Positions 23,054-33,489 of a stretch of 64,000 bases of DNA are shown piece by piece (position 1 is the first letter of the stretch; the number at the start of each line of letters is the position of its first letter). The notes below the pieces were generated by a model. The model searched no databases and was not told the DNA's origin. It saw only the letters and a list, made by a program, of their open reading frames with translations. The position numbers and the translations under genes were made by a program. This stretch comes from Chamaelirium japonicum (taxonomy: Eukaryota > Streptophyta > Magnoliopsida > Liliales > Melanthiaceae), in NCBI GenBank assembly GCA_947650365.1, contig OX393549.1, forward strand, positions 32,039,126 through 32,103,125, in the 5' to 3' direction.

Positions 23054-25056
23054 TGTGGGCACCGAAATTAGCCTACGGATTGGACCCGACCCGCATGCGA
23101 ACACGGCCCGCACACAACGGCCCGCATGCGAAACTTGGCCCACACACAACGGCCCGCATGCGAAACCTGGCCCACACACAACGGCCCGCATGCGAAACCT
23201 GGCCCACACACAACGGCCCGCATGCGAAACCCGGCCCGCACGCAACGGCCCGCATGCGAACTCAATTCGCGTGCAATGGCCCGACTCAAAGCAAACAGGT
23301 CCCACTGGACCCGCTACCCAAACCCAAAAAGGGGGCCCACCGGCCCCCCCTCTTGAAAACCGTGCCCCCCTCCTCATGGAGAGGTGGGGCCGGCCCTAAA
23401 AGAAAGGGAAAAAGAAAAAGAAAAAGAAAAAGAAAAGAAAAGAAAAAGAAAAAGAAATCAAAACCGCCTCGATGCGGGGGGAGGTGGCGTGGACGTCTAC
23501 GTAGCCGTAGATCCGCGACGATCCCTCGATCCAACGGATAAGATGACGTTGTGTCGCTATCCGATCCAAAAGTGCAACAAGAATAACAACTCAATCTTTA
23601 AAAGATCGAGTCACATCTAGCCCATAACCACCCCAACTAAAAAGGAGGGGATCGGGTTTGTTTCCTTGAATAAAGGAACAGTATCTTGATGGTTATGGGG
23701 GGAGATATCGGATGAAACAAAAAAGATTTCAGCCATATCTCCCCCAACCGCCCCCCTTTGCCTATAAATAGAAGGGGTGGGGGAAGGCACAAAGGGTCCG
23801 AAAAGCTGAAGACGAAAGAGCGCTACGAAGAAGCTCCAACGCTTGAAGACCGAAGGCTTCACGAGGCATGGCAAGCATATCCTACGGGAGTCCTTGGCCC
23901 TTCAAGTCCTCATCAACGTGAAGACCTTGCACTCAGAGATCAGAGCTTTGACTCCTCGCACGAAGAAGAAAGCGTGGAGAAGAAGACCCGGAGCCGTCAT
24001 CACCCGATCGCTCCAACGATCTTCATCAGCTCCGAAGACGCCATAAGCAAAGGCCGGAGAAGAAGATCGAAGCCGACAACACCCGTCGTCTTCAAAGGCA
24101 TCAACTCCTTGCACGAAGAAGAAAGCCGGGAGAAGAAGGCCTGAAGCCGGTGCTACCCCTGCCGCCTTCGTCAACGAAAACTGACACTACAACCGTCGTG
24201 TTGAAGCCGGTACTACACCCGCCGTCTTCATCAACAAAAGTCGACGCTACAACCATCGCACGGGGATCGGTGCTACACCCACCGTCTTCATCAATAAAAG
24301 CCGACGCTACAACCGTCGCACAAGGATCGGTGCTACCCCCACCGAGAAGCCAAGCCCACGCCACAACCGTCGAGGAAGCCGGAAGAATAAAGAAGCCCTG
24401 AAGAAGTAACGCCAGTCGTTCGAGAAGAAGATCGAGTCAAAGCTAAAGTCAAAGCTGACGCAAGAAGCTAAAGCAAACGCACCGGTAAAGCCCGCGCTAA
24501 AGCAACGCACGTGCCAAAGCCAAGCAACTACGACGGTCACGAGCAAAGCACCGCACGTTCTAGCCGATACGACGCGAAGTCCGGAAGAACTAAAGCATCG
24601 CAAGTCTCTACCCGTCTACGTTCAAGCGCAAGCGCCAAAGCAAAGCAAACGCCAGAGCCACGCCAAAGCTACGCCAAAGCCGAAAGCTAAAGCCAAAGCC
24701 GACGCAAAAAGCACGATCGACGCCGCGAACCGACGATCAAGGACGCCGAGGTCGAGCAAGGATCGAGGAAGACACGAAGACCGAGGAACGAAGCCCAAAG
24801 CCTCCCTAGCCGAGAAAGCGCGAAGCACGGACGGGACAAAATCGACGGCAGAAACTCCTTAGCCTCTCAAAAACCCTCACCCTGTAAAGACCTCTGTCCT
24901 GGGCAACCCCTTCAGAGCTCTCGCACGAATACCACGTGGAGACGCGGATCAAAGGGACCCTCCAGAGGATCTCTCCCACAATCTCCTGATCAAAGAAAAT
25001 TTGTAATCTCGTGTGATCCGCAATAAAGACGACCCGAATCTTTTTCCGCGCCCACC
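23054..25056 (+). repeat. 3' LTR of the gag-pro element
   Basis: Near-identical copy of 15833-17833, with the same 30-33-bp array, purine tract and CAAAGC-rich section. It is followed by the second copy of the CATAC duplication. Confidence 0.93.
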
Positions 25057-25061
25057 CATAC

Positions 25062-25532
25062 GAAGCGCCAACTCTACCTCACACGATCGACAGGCAGACG
25101 ATCGGGTGAAACTTCAAAAGTTCGGCCAAAAGACTTCGCCCAATTGACAAGCAAATGATCGGGTGATTTTCCAAAGGATCGAGCAAAAAACATGGTTTTT
25201 TACCCGATCGCCCCAAGCTCCACCGGTTGAATTTGACCAATCGGACAAATTTGGCCGATTGGCCAAAAAGACTTCGCCCAATCGATAAGCAGACGATCGG
25301 GTGATTTTCCAAAGGATCGAGCAAAAAACATGATTTTTTGCCTGATCGCCCCAAGTTCCACTGGTTGAATTTGACCGATCGGCCAAAAAGACTTCGCCCA
25401 ATTGACAGGCACACGATCAGGTGATTTTCCAAAGGATCGGGCAACAAACATGTTTTTTTGCCCGATCACCCCAAGCTCCACCGGTTGAATTTGATCGATC
25501 GGACAAATTGGTCGATCGGCCAAAAGATTTCA
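25062..25532. repeat. GATCGG-rich minisatellite, left part (outer element 3' UTR)
   Basis: Units of about 120-150 bp share GACTTCGCCCAATCGACAGG, CGATCGGGTGATTTTCC, a hairpin-like GATCGGGCAAAAAACATGG...TTTTTTGCCCGATC and CCCCAAGCTCCACCGG. The array continues in register at 30836. Tandem repeats in this place, between the last ORF and the 3' LTR, are known from Tat/Ogre elements. Confidence 0.9.
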
Positions 25533-28400
25533 TGTCACGCCCCAGAAATCCGGAACCGATCCCTGGGGTGTGAATTGAGAAAAACCAAGGGATTTAGGGT
25601 TTGGTCAACTGTCTACTCCACTTAGGGTTTCTCACAGGGCTTCTACTCTCTCAAAAAAATATTTTAAAACATACTTTTATGAAAACCTTTTTTTTTTTTT
25701 TTAGGAAAAGTATAGAGATATAATTTTATCGACAAAGAGATGATTACGCTCGACCCTCAACCGGGCTATCCTATCAGCATGTGCGGCCTACCGGTGCCCC
25801 ACATGCTGACAGAAGTCCCTCTTAAGGGAGCACGAGACTCAAGCCTCTAACGGCGAGCCGAGTAGTCTCGCCCGCTCTCTAGCACTCGGGCACTGATTTG
25901 CATGTTCTATCTAATGGGCTAGTCGGTTGGCTCACTTTTTAACTTATATTTTCATAGTGAGCTACCCTAGGCTTGGGACCTTGAGAAGAGGCCTACCCAA
26001 AAAGAATACAGCTGTATCATTGTCAGACATAAAATATACCCTAAGCTAAATAATTCTTATCGAATCTAATTCGATTACAATGCCAGAAAGAAAAGGGACT
26101 ACGACAAGACATACAGAAACCTAAAACTTCACCGCCCTCCTAACTCCGCCGCTGGCCTCGTGCTGCGGCTACCCCTGAGTCTCCGAACCTGCAGAAGAGC
26201 CTACTCGTGGAAGGAGTAGTGCCCCAAACGGGGTCAGTCCAAACCACTGACTGGCAAGTAAACCCCACTCTAAGGGGGTGAGTGTGTGCGAGAGTGTCAT
26301 TATACAAAATCAAAGAAAACAATTACATATTTAATTAATAAAAAACACTCTAAAGAATTCTAGCAAGGTATGTGATGAATTCGCACCAACTATTATTTCT
26401 ACTACTCCCATATAATGTTACATTCATCTTCTAACCATAATATATGTATAGATAACTTGTACAGATTTTAACAGCATGCGTCATGGTATCAAACAAGTAT
26501 ATAAAAAAAAGAGTCTGATAGATGTGCTGGTGAATAGGATCATTTGTAGTCGTTTAGTATATACAAGTCTCAGCAACGATCCTTCTTAACTACATTAGAA
26601 ACTACATGACATACAATTCTACCTAAAATGTCAAAGCCAACATTCTGCTATTGTCTAATACTAACCAACACTCTAATCATGATTAATGATATATAATATA
26701 CAAGAATCATATATAGAAAATCACAAAATAGCAGTATGAAAGACTTAACCGAAAATAGCCTCAGAGCAAGTGAATACTTGCCTTAGGTTTTGTGAGATGT
26801 ATTTGCATGTCTCTGATTGTCCAATTTGATCTTTCTACTAGTTGATCTCTGCTCTGCCCTTCGTTTGATCATCATGGTCAACAACTGACATGTTATACAC
26901 ATTATATTATTAGTCTATTAATTTAAACGATGACATCTATAACGGGTTCAGGGCAAAATCGGGGGTTTGATTTATCATCCGCCCGAGATGCGATCGGGTT
27001 AGGTACAATTTTGGCAATCAAAGCAACCGGTTGGTTGAGCTCGGTGGCACCGTGTGCAAGGCCACGATGGAATCACTACTAACCCAAAACATGAGTTTAT
27101 TTCAACCCATTGACATATAATATAAAATTACCAAATTGCCCCCATCACCTTCCTCCAAGTCAAGTTAAAGAAAGGAAAGGGAAGCCTTAGCTGGCCTAGA
27201 GCCGCGTCGATCGATTCACGAGGGTTGCCACTGGCTCTTACAAAGTCGTCGGCATTATCGCCACCATGGGGTCAGTTGCATGCGCAAAAGCCTACACAGG
27301 GATTTAATACTTTCGGTCCGCCTGGGCGATCAAGACCGCATTGGCACAAATCATATTTAAACAATCATAAAAACATTATTAAATTGCTTAGCTCGATGGA
27401 TCAAAATTGACGACTCGAGGGTTCTCCTCATGGTAGGGTTTCCAATAGCCGGTTGTCGGATTAACATCGCAATAGGAGGTCGAGTGCCACATGGATGCCA
27501 ATCGTTGGCCTCCCGACCGGTGGCAACCTCAACAAAAAGAGGGAAAAAGAGGGGGGCTTGTTAGTCAGCTCGGGTGACTGTCAGCCCAAAGAGCATGTTC
27601 GGGCTTAATCCGTTTTTGTTAGCTGCATTGTCGCCGGCCATATGGCTGGGCCGGGCCGCGTCGAGACAAGCAACATGGGACATCCACGACCAAGTAATAG
27701 AGAACACACACAGGGGGGAGGAAGGGGGACCTATCTTGGGTAGTGAGATTCCTCCGCAGCTGCGAGCTCCTCCGCGCCACGCCTCCTTGTCCCAGTCGAT
27801 CCCTTAGGTAGGCCGCTACTAAACCGATAGAAGGGTACCGAGGTCATGGGGGTCCCCTTATCCGCGGCTGCGTTTTCCCACCGGCCACCTTGTGGCAGCC
27901 CAAACCGTAGAGAGAGAAGAGAGGAATTCGGAAAGAAGGGTGAGGAGAATGGGGGTTTGGGATTTGATTTAAAGATAGGGCAGATCGGGGTTGTTGGGGA
28001 GAGATAGGGATTGAAATCAAGTGAGAGAAAAGAGGGGGAAACGATTGGGGTTGAGATCAGATGAGGGAAGAGAGAGGGGAAGGTCGGGTCTGGGTTTAGG
28101 GCTGGGATTGAGGGAAGGGGGTGAAGGGGGTCGGGCTGAGGAAGGGGAGAGAGGGGGGTCGGCTTGGGGGTTTTAAAGGGGAGGGGAAGGGCGGAGGCCG
28201 GCGGGGTAGGGAGCCTAGGGGCGGTGGCGGCAGCAGGATTTGGGGCGGCGCCGTCGGCGGGAATCCGGGGCGGCGGCGCGGCAGTAGAGGGGGGCGGCGT
28301 CGGCGGGAATCCGGGGCGGCGGCCGGCGGCTTTGGGGAGAGGGCCGGGGTCGGGTTTGGGTTCAAGAGGGGGAGAAAGAGAGAGAGTGGAACCAGAGAAA

Positions 28401-28472
<72 letters not shown>

Positions 28473-28576
28473 GGGGATGGGTGGGGTCACGGGTTGGGGG
28501 TTGGGGGTTGGGATGGGTAGTGGGTTTTAGGTTTTGTTTTTCTCTTTTTTTTTTTTAAAAAAAACCCGGTCATTAC
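25533..28576 (+). repeat. gypsy LTR-like segment of about 3.0 kb
   Basis: It starts TGTCACGCCCC and runs to CCCGGTCATTACA. The next bases, TCCTACCCACCTTAATAGAA and TTTTCGTCCCGAAAAT, are words often seen at the ends of chromoviral (Tekay-type) LTRs. It holds a (GA)n tract at 28408-28467 and a G-rich part at 27950-28520. The exact 3' boundary is uncertain. Confidence 0.4.
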
Positions 28577-30183
28577 ATCCTACCCACCTTAATAGAATTT
28601 TCGTCCCGAAAATTAACCCCTAAAACTAAGGATACACAATCATCAATCTCTACTACCAAAGTGAAGAAAGACAAGAACAATGAAAGATGACTTACGGCTG
28701 GCATGAATATCCTTACTACTATCGATACTAAAAAGTTAAACCACTACGCCAATAATACAAAAAAAAGAGAAGAGGGTCACTTGTATGACTACTAACCTAA
28801 CGTATAATAACGAGTCACGTAATTATTAGGATGGAAGTGAACATCCAAATTCTCGCATCGCGAATACGAGTTTTGGCTTTCATTTTCCATTTTTTTTTCA
28901 TTACGGACTAAACCAAATCATGAGTTTTGATCATTAACCCTGCCTAGATAAGGGGCATCCCCCTTATCGGTTCTGCCGAGGGGTGTCCCCCTCGGTAGGG
29001 CAATTACCAAAATTCATAGATTCAGAAACTCAGACTGCACTCAACTGATAATATTGATAATAAAAGTATATTCATATATATGGGTGCCCATACACCCATA
29101 TATAATCTTATACTTTTAGTATCAAAACTATAATCGTAGGGATGTATACTACACATATGCGCCCATACCATATATTTAAATACACATTCCTAAATGACGT
29201 TACGAAATAAATGACTCAACTAATATACCTAAACTTAAATTCTTTAAGATTTCCTTCTAGAACAAATGCTTCTATTACTTATGCAATTACTACTATATGG
29301 CTTAGAGAATACTACATCCAAGATAACATAACTAAGTTACATACCCCCCGAGAGGAAGGAGGGAACAACGTTGAATCGAAAGCAAATATATTTATTGAAA
29401 CTCATAACACCTGCACTCCCAATGATGCTATTATGGCATGACTCGGAAACCTTCTAGAGGGTATACCATGGTCCACAAATCAGGTAAGGAAGGAAACTTA
29501 CTATCTGAGTAGATGACAATGAAATAAGAGAATAATTAACCTACTGACAGGAAAGAGCCAAAAACTAAGATACGACATAATAAACACTACACAGTTGGGT
29601 CACGAGTCCTTAAACTAAAACAACTCTGATTTAGTCGAAGAAGTTATCAATTAGAACCCTAATAGGCAACTAATACGAGATATTAAATCTTTACCCTAAA
29701 TAAATCAAGTTAGTTAGATAGAAATCTGACAGACACAGAAAAGCGAGAACAAGAGAACTGAGACAATTGCGAACAACTTGAAACAACTCAAGGTAAGACA
29801 AGACTAGTTAGATCTAGGTAAGACAAGACTAGTTAGATCTAGGTAAGACAAGACTTAGTATGACAAGGACAACGGAGAAAACTAGCACAAACTTGAACCT
29901 ATTGAATACCAATGAAAGTCGGTCAGAAGAAACTGAACCGATAAAAGTTTACTAGAACCGGTAAGAAATTAGAATCAAGACGGGGTAAAACGGCTAAACA
30001 AATACTGCTCGTAGGATCTTAACTGATAAAGCATTTCCAATTTCATAAATATAGAAAATTCCCTTGATATTGTCACTAACATCCTTCTCATATTCAGTTA
30101 TCGCAATTTTATCTTACGTCACTGCCATCTGGCCAGCGTACTTTTTCTCGCGAGTCTCAACCGGAATTGTATAACCAATTTTC
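28577..30183. other. non-coding interior of the chimeric insertion
   Basis: AT-rich sequence without domains. Short palindromic words occur at about 29075-29110 (ATATATGGGTGCCCATACACCCATATAT), and a 28-bp sequence with GACAAGACTAGTTAGATCTAG is repeated at about 29793-29850. I recognise no gene. Confidence 0.4.
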
Positions 30184-30349
30184 AAAGCCTCCGAAGAGTT
30201 AGTGCGTATGTATCCATCAAATCCTCCGAAAAGAAAGTGCGTAACCGCCAAAGCCTCCGAAGAGTCAGTGCGTATGTATCCGCCAAATCCTCCGAAGAGA
30301 AAGTGTGTAGCCGCCAAAGCCTCCGAAGAGTCAGTGCGTATGTATCTCT
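30184..30349. repeat. 66-bp tandem repeat
   Basis: Two and a half units beginning AAAGCCTCCGAAGAGT and containing GTGCGTATGTATC. The last unit runs directly into the truncated Cassandra LTR, so the junction fell within the array. Confidence 0.9.
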
Positions 30350-30835
30350 GGGAAGTTCTCGTACGGGCACGGGCAGAGCGGACAAAATCTTGTGTGTTTG
30401 GGGCGGATGTTACAAAATGGTATCAGAGCTGGTTCTCCTCGGGATGGGGGGGTCTAACCCTACACGAGGACGTGTAGCCCTAAGGGGGGTGGATTATGAC
30501 GACCAAGATCCAATAGGCCAATAGCCAAGAGCCAAGACTCCTGAGACGGGAATGCCAAGATGGATGAGGTGAGGTGAGGTGAGGTGAGGTGTACAAGGTC
30601 ATGAGTTAGCCCCACATCACCTGGAGAGAAGGAGATCCTGAGCTACTTATATAATTTTCCCTCCCAAACATAGAAGACGCGTTTTAAAACCGTGCGCCGC
30701 TACGGATTTCGTAAGAACTCTGTAGTTAAGCGTGCTCGGGCGAGAGTAGTACCAGGATGGGTGACCCCCTGGGAAGTTCTCGTGCGGGCATGGGCAAAGT
30801 GGACAAAATCTTGTATGTTTGGGGCGGATGTTATA
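30350..30835 (+). mobile_element. Cassandra element, 5' LTR truncated
   Basis: The end of a 5' LTR (TTGGGGCGGATGTTACA, ending about 30414) is followed by the primer-binding site TGGTATCAGAGCTGG (about 30418-30432), a short non-coding interior, a G-rich tract, and an almost complete 3' LTR (about 30493-30835). The 3' LTR carries the Cassandra hallmark, a 5S-rRNA-like segment at about 30675-30788 with the Pol III internal promoter words GTTAAGCGTGCTCGGGCGAG, AGGATGGGTGACC and CTGGGAAGTTCTCGTGC. A GGTGA repeat lies upstream at about 30566-30592. It is a fossil, not a 5S gene. Confidence 0.88.
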
Positions 30836-32205
30836 TTTCACCCAATCGACAAGCTGATGATCGGGTGATTTTCCAAAGGATCGGGCAAAAAACATGGTTT
30901 TTTGCCCGATCGCCCCAAGCTCTACTGGTTGAATTTGGCAGATCAGACAAATTTGACCGATCAGATAAATTTGGCTGATTGGATAAAAGACTTCACCCAA
31001 TCGACAGGCAAACGATCGGGTGATTTTCCAAAGGATCAGGCAAAAACCATGGTTTTTTGCCCGATCGCCCCATACTTCACCGGTTGAATTTGATCGATCG
31101 GACAAATTTGACCGATCGGCTAAAAAGACTTCGCCCAATCGATAGGCAGGCGATCGGGCGCCCCAAGCTCCACTGGTTGAATTTGATCGATTGGACAAAT
31201 TTGACCGATTGGCCAAAAAGACTTCGCCCAATCGACAGGCAGATTATCGGGTGATTTTCCAACGGATAGGGCAAAAAATATGATTTTTTGCCCGATTGCC
31301 CCAAGCTCCACTGGTTGAATTTGACTGATCGGATAAATTTAACCGATCGGACAAATTTGATCGATCGGACAGATTTGGCCGATCGGCCAAAAGACTTCAC
31401 CTAATCGATAGGCAGACGATCGGATGATTTTCCAAATGATCGGGCAAAAAATATAGTTTTTTGCCTGATCACCCAAGCTCCACCGATTGAATTTGACCGA
31501 TCGGACAAATTTAACTGGTCAAACAAATTTGGCCGATCGGCTGAAAAGACTTCACTCAATCGATAGGCAGACGATCGGGTGATTTTTTAAAGGATCGGGC
31601 AAAAAATATGGTTTTTTGCCCGATCGCCCCAAGCTCTACCGGTTGAATTTGACCAATCGAACAAATTTGACCGATCGACTAAAAAGACTTCACCCAATTG
31701 ACAGGCAGATGATCGGGTGATTTTCCAAAGGATCGGGCAAAAAACGTAGTTTTTTCCCCAATCGCCCCAAGCTCCACCGGTTGAATTTGACCGATCGGAC
31801 AAATTTGATCGATCAGCCAAAATACTTCATCGAATCGACACGTAGACGATCGGGTGATTTTCCAAAGGATCGGGCAAAAAACGTAGTTTTTTGCCCGATC
31901 GCCCCAAGCTTCACCGGTTGAATTTGATCGATCGGACAAATTTGATTGATCGGATAAATTTGACTGATCGACCAAAAAGACCACCCAATCAACAAGCAGA
32001 CGATCAGATCAGGTGATTTACCAAAGGATCAAAAAATATGATTTTTTGCCCGATCGTCCCGAGCTCCACTGGTTGAATTTGACCGATCGAACAAATTTGA
32101 TTGATCGGACAAGGTTGTCCGATCGGGCAAGTTTGTCCGATCGTTCAAAGATGACCGATCGGCAATCCTGACTGATCGATCAACAATCAACCTATCAATG
32201 AGTTT
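30836..32205. repeat. GATCGG-rich minisatellite, right part (outer element 3' UTR)
   Basis: About nine or ten units with spacing from roughly 90 to 175 bp. The length variation comes mostly from changing numbers of an 18-bp subunit, CGATCGGACAAATTTGAC. With the left part this gives about 13 units in 1.8 kb. A spacer of unique sequence (32206-32348) with GGAAGGGGTAAC at its end, the likely polypurine tract, joins it to the 3' LTR. Confidence 0.9.
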
Positions 32206-32348
32206 TTGTCCGGTCGGTCGCCATTGTCCTATCAGCTAGCACCGCTTCATGAGAACTCGATGACACCAACCCTTGACAGGGGATTTGGATTTTGCACTTG
32301 GATTCCAAGTCAGCCAGATCAGTCTCTATCTAACTTGGAAGGGGTAAC

Positions 32349-33009
32349 TATGGGTGCAAATTTTGGCCAATGCCCCGCGACGGGACCCACCAGCCCCGCT
32401 TGGGGGTCCACAGAGACGACAGTGGGACCCGCCAACCCTGCCTGGGGGTCCACAGAGACACCAGCGGGACCCACTAGCCTTGCTTGGGGGTCCACAGAGA
32501 CGATAGCGAGACCCACCAGTCCTGCCTGGAGGGTTCACAGAGACAATAACGGGACACACCAGTCAACCACCGGAATCCAGATGACAGCTGTAGAAAACCG
32601 CCTTTTACCCCGGTTCCCGTCCAAAGATTCTATAAATAGCAGACCCGACAAGTGTAAAGGGATCGAATATCTGATTTCTGAATCAGACTTTAAAAAATCC
32701 AGAGCTCCAACACCCATACCCATCGATCTTCTTTTTGAAGAGAGACCAGTGATACTCGGCATGTCGAGGTCACTTCAGTGCAAGTGTTAGTGACTTCAGG
32801 TTGCTTCTTATAGCACGGAGACGTAGGCTTTGGCTGAACTCCAAGATCACATCTTGTGTCAACAACCTTTCGACGATTCAGAAGTTTAACTCAAAGACAT
32901 CAATATCTGAACCTATACAAACCAGACAAACGTCCGATCGGACTCTCGACTCGATTCGATTGACTAGTTGGGCGGAGTCTTTGGATCGGCATGAAGATCA
33001 TCCCCCACA
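32349..33009 (+). repeat. 3' LTR of the outer Tat element
   Basis: It aligns with 5603-6349 over its whole length but has four instead of six 42-bp units, which explains the 86-bp length difference. The TATA box CTATAAATAGC is kept near 32630-32641. Confidence 0.9.
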
Positions 33010-33107
33010 AGAGTTCACCGACAGGAAGAAATACAGATGGTGGGGTTTCCGGCTAGCTCCACTGAAGCACTATGGAAAGCAAACTCTCGGTGACCTCCGA
33101 TAAAAGG
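33010..33107. repeat. right copy of 97-bp duplication flanking the outer LTR element
   Basis: Nearly the same as 5506-5602, starting directly after the right LTR end. After GATAAAAGG the two flanks diverge. Confidence 0.9.
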
Positions 33108-33489
33108 TTCAATGGCAAAGAGGAAGCAAGTGGTAGGATCTCTGATGACATTTAATTTGGTGAAGCCATGGAGAAATCAAACTCCCAGCTGCGATCTCTG
33201 ACGAAGGCCCCACAGCAAAGAGGAGCACAAATGGTGGGGTTTCTGGCGACTTCTAGGCAAAGCAATATGGAAAATAAACTTCTGGTTACCTCTGACAAGG
33301 AGTTGAGGGTAATTTTTGGAACACAAGTGGTGGGGTTCCCAGTAACGTCTGTGAAGCAATGGAAAAATCAAGCAATTATAAGGCTAATGAAAGGTCGACG
33401 ACTTGACGCAAAGATCTTACAAATTTTCGGGATGCAAAATTTTTTGCATCCGATTGATCCCAAATTTCTACCATTACTAGATAATGATT
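33108..33489. repeat. diverged tandem words around GGTGGGGTTTC
   Basis: The words ACAAATGGTGGGGTTTCTGGCGAC, ACAAGTGGTGGGGTTCCCAGTAAC and GAAGCAATGGAAAAATCAA recur at irregular spacing of 80-110 bp and also match the 97-bp duplication. This looks like an old minisatellite in which the outer element landed. No gene is seen. Confidence 0.5.

Larger units (their letters stand above)
15833..25056 (+). mobile_element. young non-autonomous gypsy gag-pro element, nested
   Basis: Two LTRs of about 2.0 kb (15833-17833 and 23054-25056) flank a 5.2-kb interior. The 5-bp sequence CATAC lies directly outside both ends (15828-15832 and 25057-25061). The interior codes for gag and an aspartic protease region followed by a linker. 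No reverse transcriptase, RNase H or integrase is present, so it must use the machinery of a relative. By eye the LTRs differ at roughly 20 positions in 2 kb (about 1%), which suggests insertion less than about half a million years ago at usual plant rates. The element looks whole for its type. Confidence 0.92.
25533..30835 (+). mobile_element. chimeric LTR-type insertion ending in a Cassandra piece
   Basis: The minisatellite host sequence is interrupted exactly here. The 5-bp TTTCA lies on both sides (25528-25532 and 30836-30840) and the host repeat continues in phase, so both ends come from one insertion. The left end (TGTCACGCCCCAGAAATCCGG) looks like the LTR start of a Tekay/Del-type gypsy element, while the right 490 bp are Cassandra. 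No coding domains were recognised in between. It is a broken, rearranged fossil. The alternative is a later exchange between two elements. Confidence 0.7.
5603..33009 (+). mobile_element. Ty3/gypsy, Tat lineage; old element, split by two insertions
   Basis: LTRs at both ends enclose gag, protease, reverse transcriptase, RNase H, a second archaeal-type RNase H, integrase, an antisense extra-ORF region and a 3' tandem-repeat zone. The second RNase H and the additional ORF after integrase are diagnostic of the Tat lineage (Ogre, Retand, Grande and relatives). Removing the inserts at 15833-25056 and 25533-30835 with their 5-bp duplications leaves about 12.9 kb, a usual size for this lineage. It is a fossil with many breaks, well over ten across gag-pol. 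The LTRs differ by several percent apart from repeat number, suggesting an age of a few million years at usual plant rates. Confidence 0.9.

Noticed and set aside
28121-28558. Gly/Arg-rich frame with an Arg-Glu run
   Set aside because: Made by a G-rich stretch and a (GA)n tract inside the LTR-like segment; no gene features.
30675-30788. 5S rRNA gene
   Set aside because: The similarity is partial and sits inside an LTR next to a primer-binding site, which is the known Cassandra arrangement.
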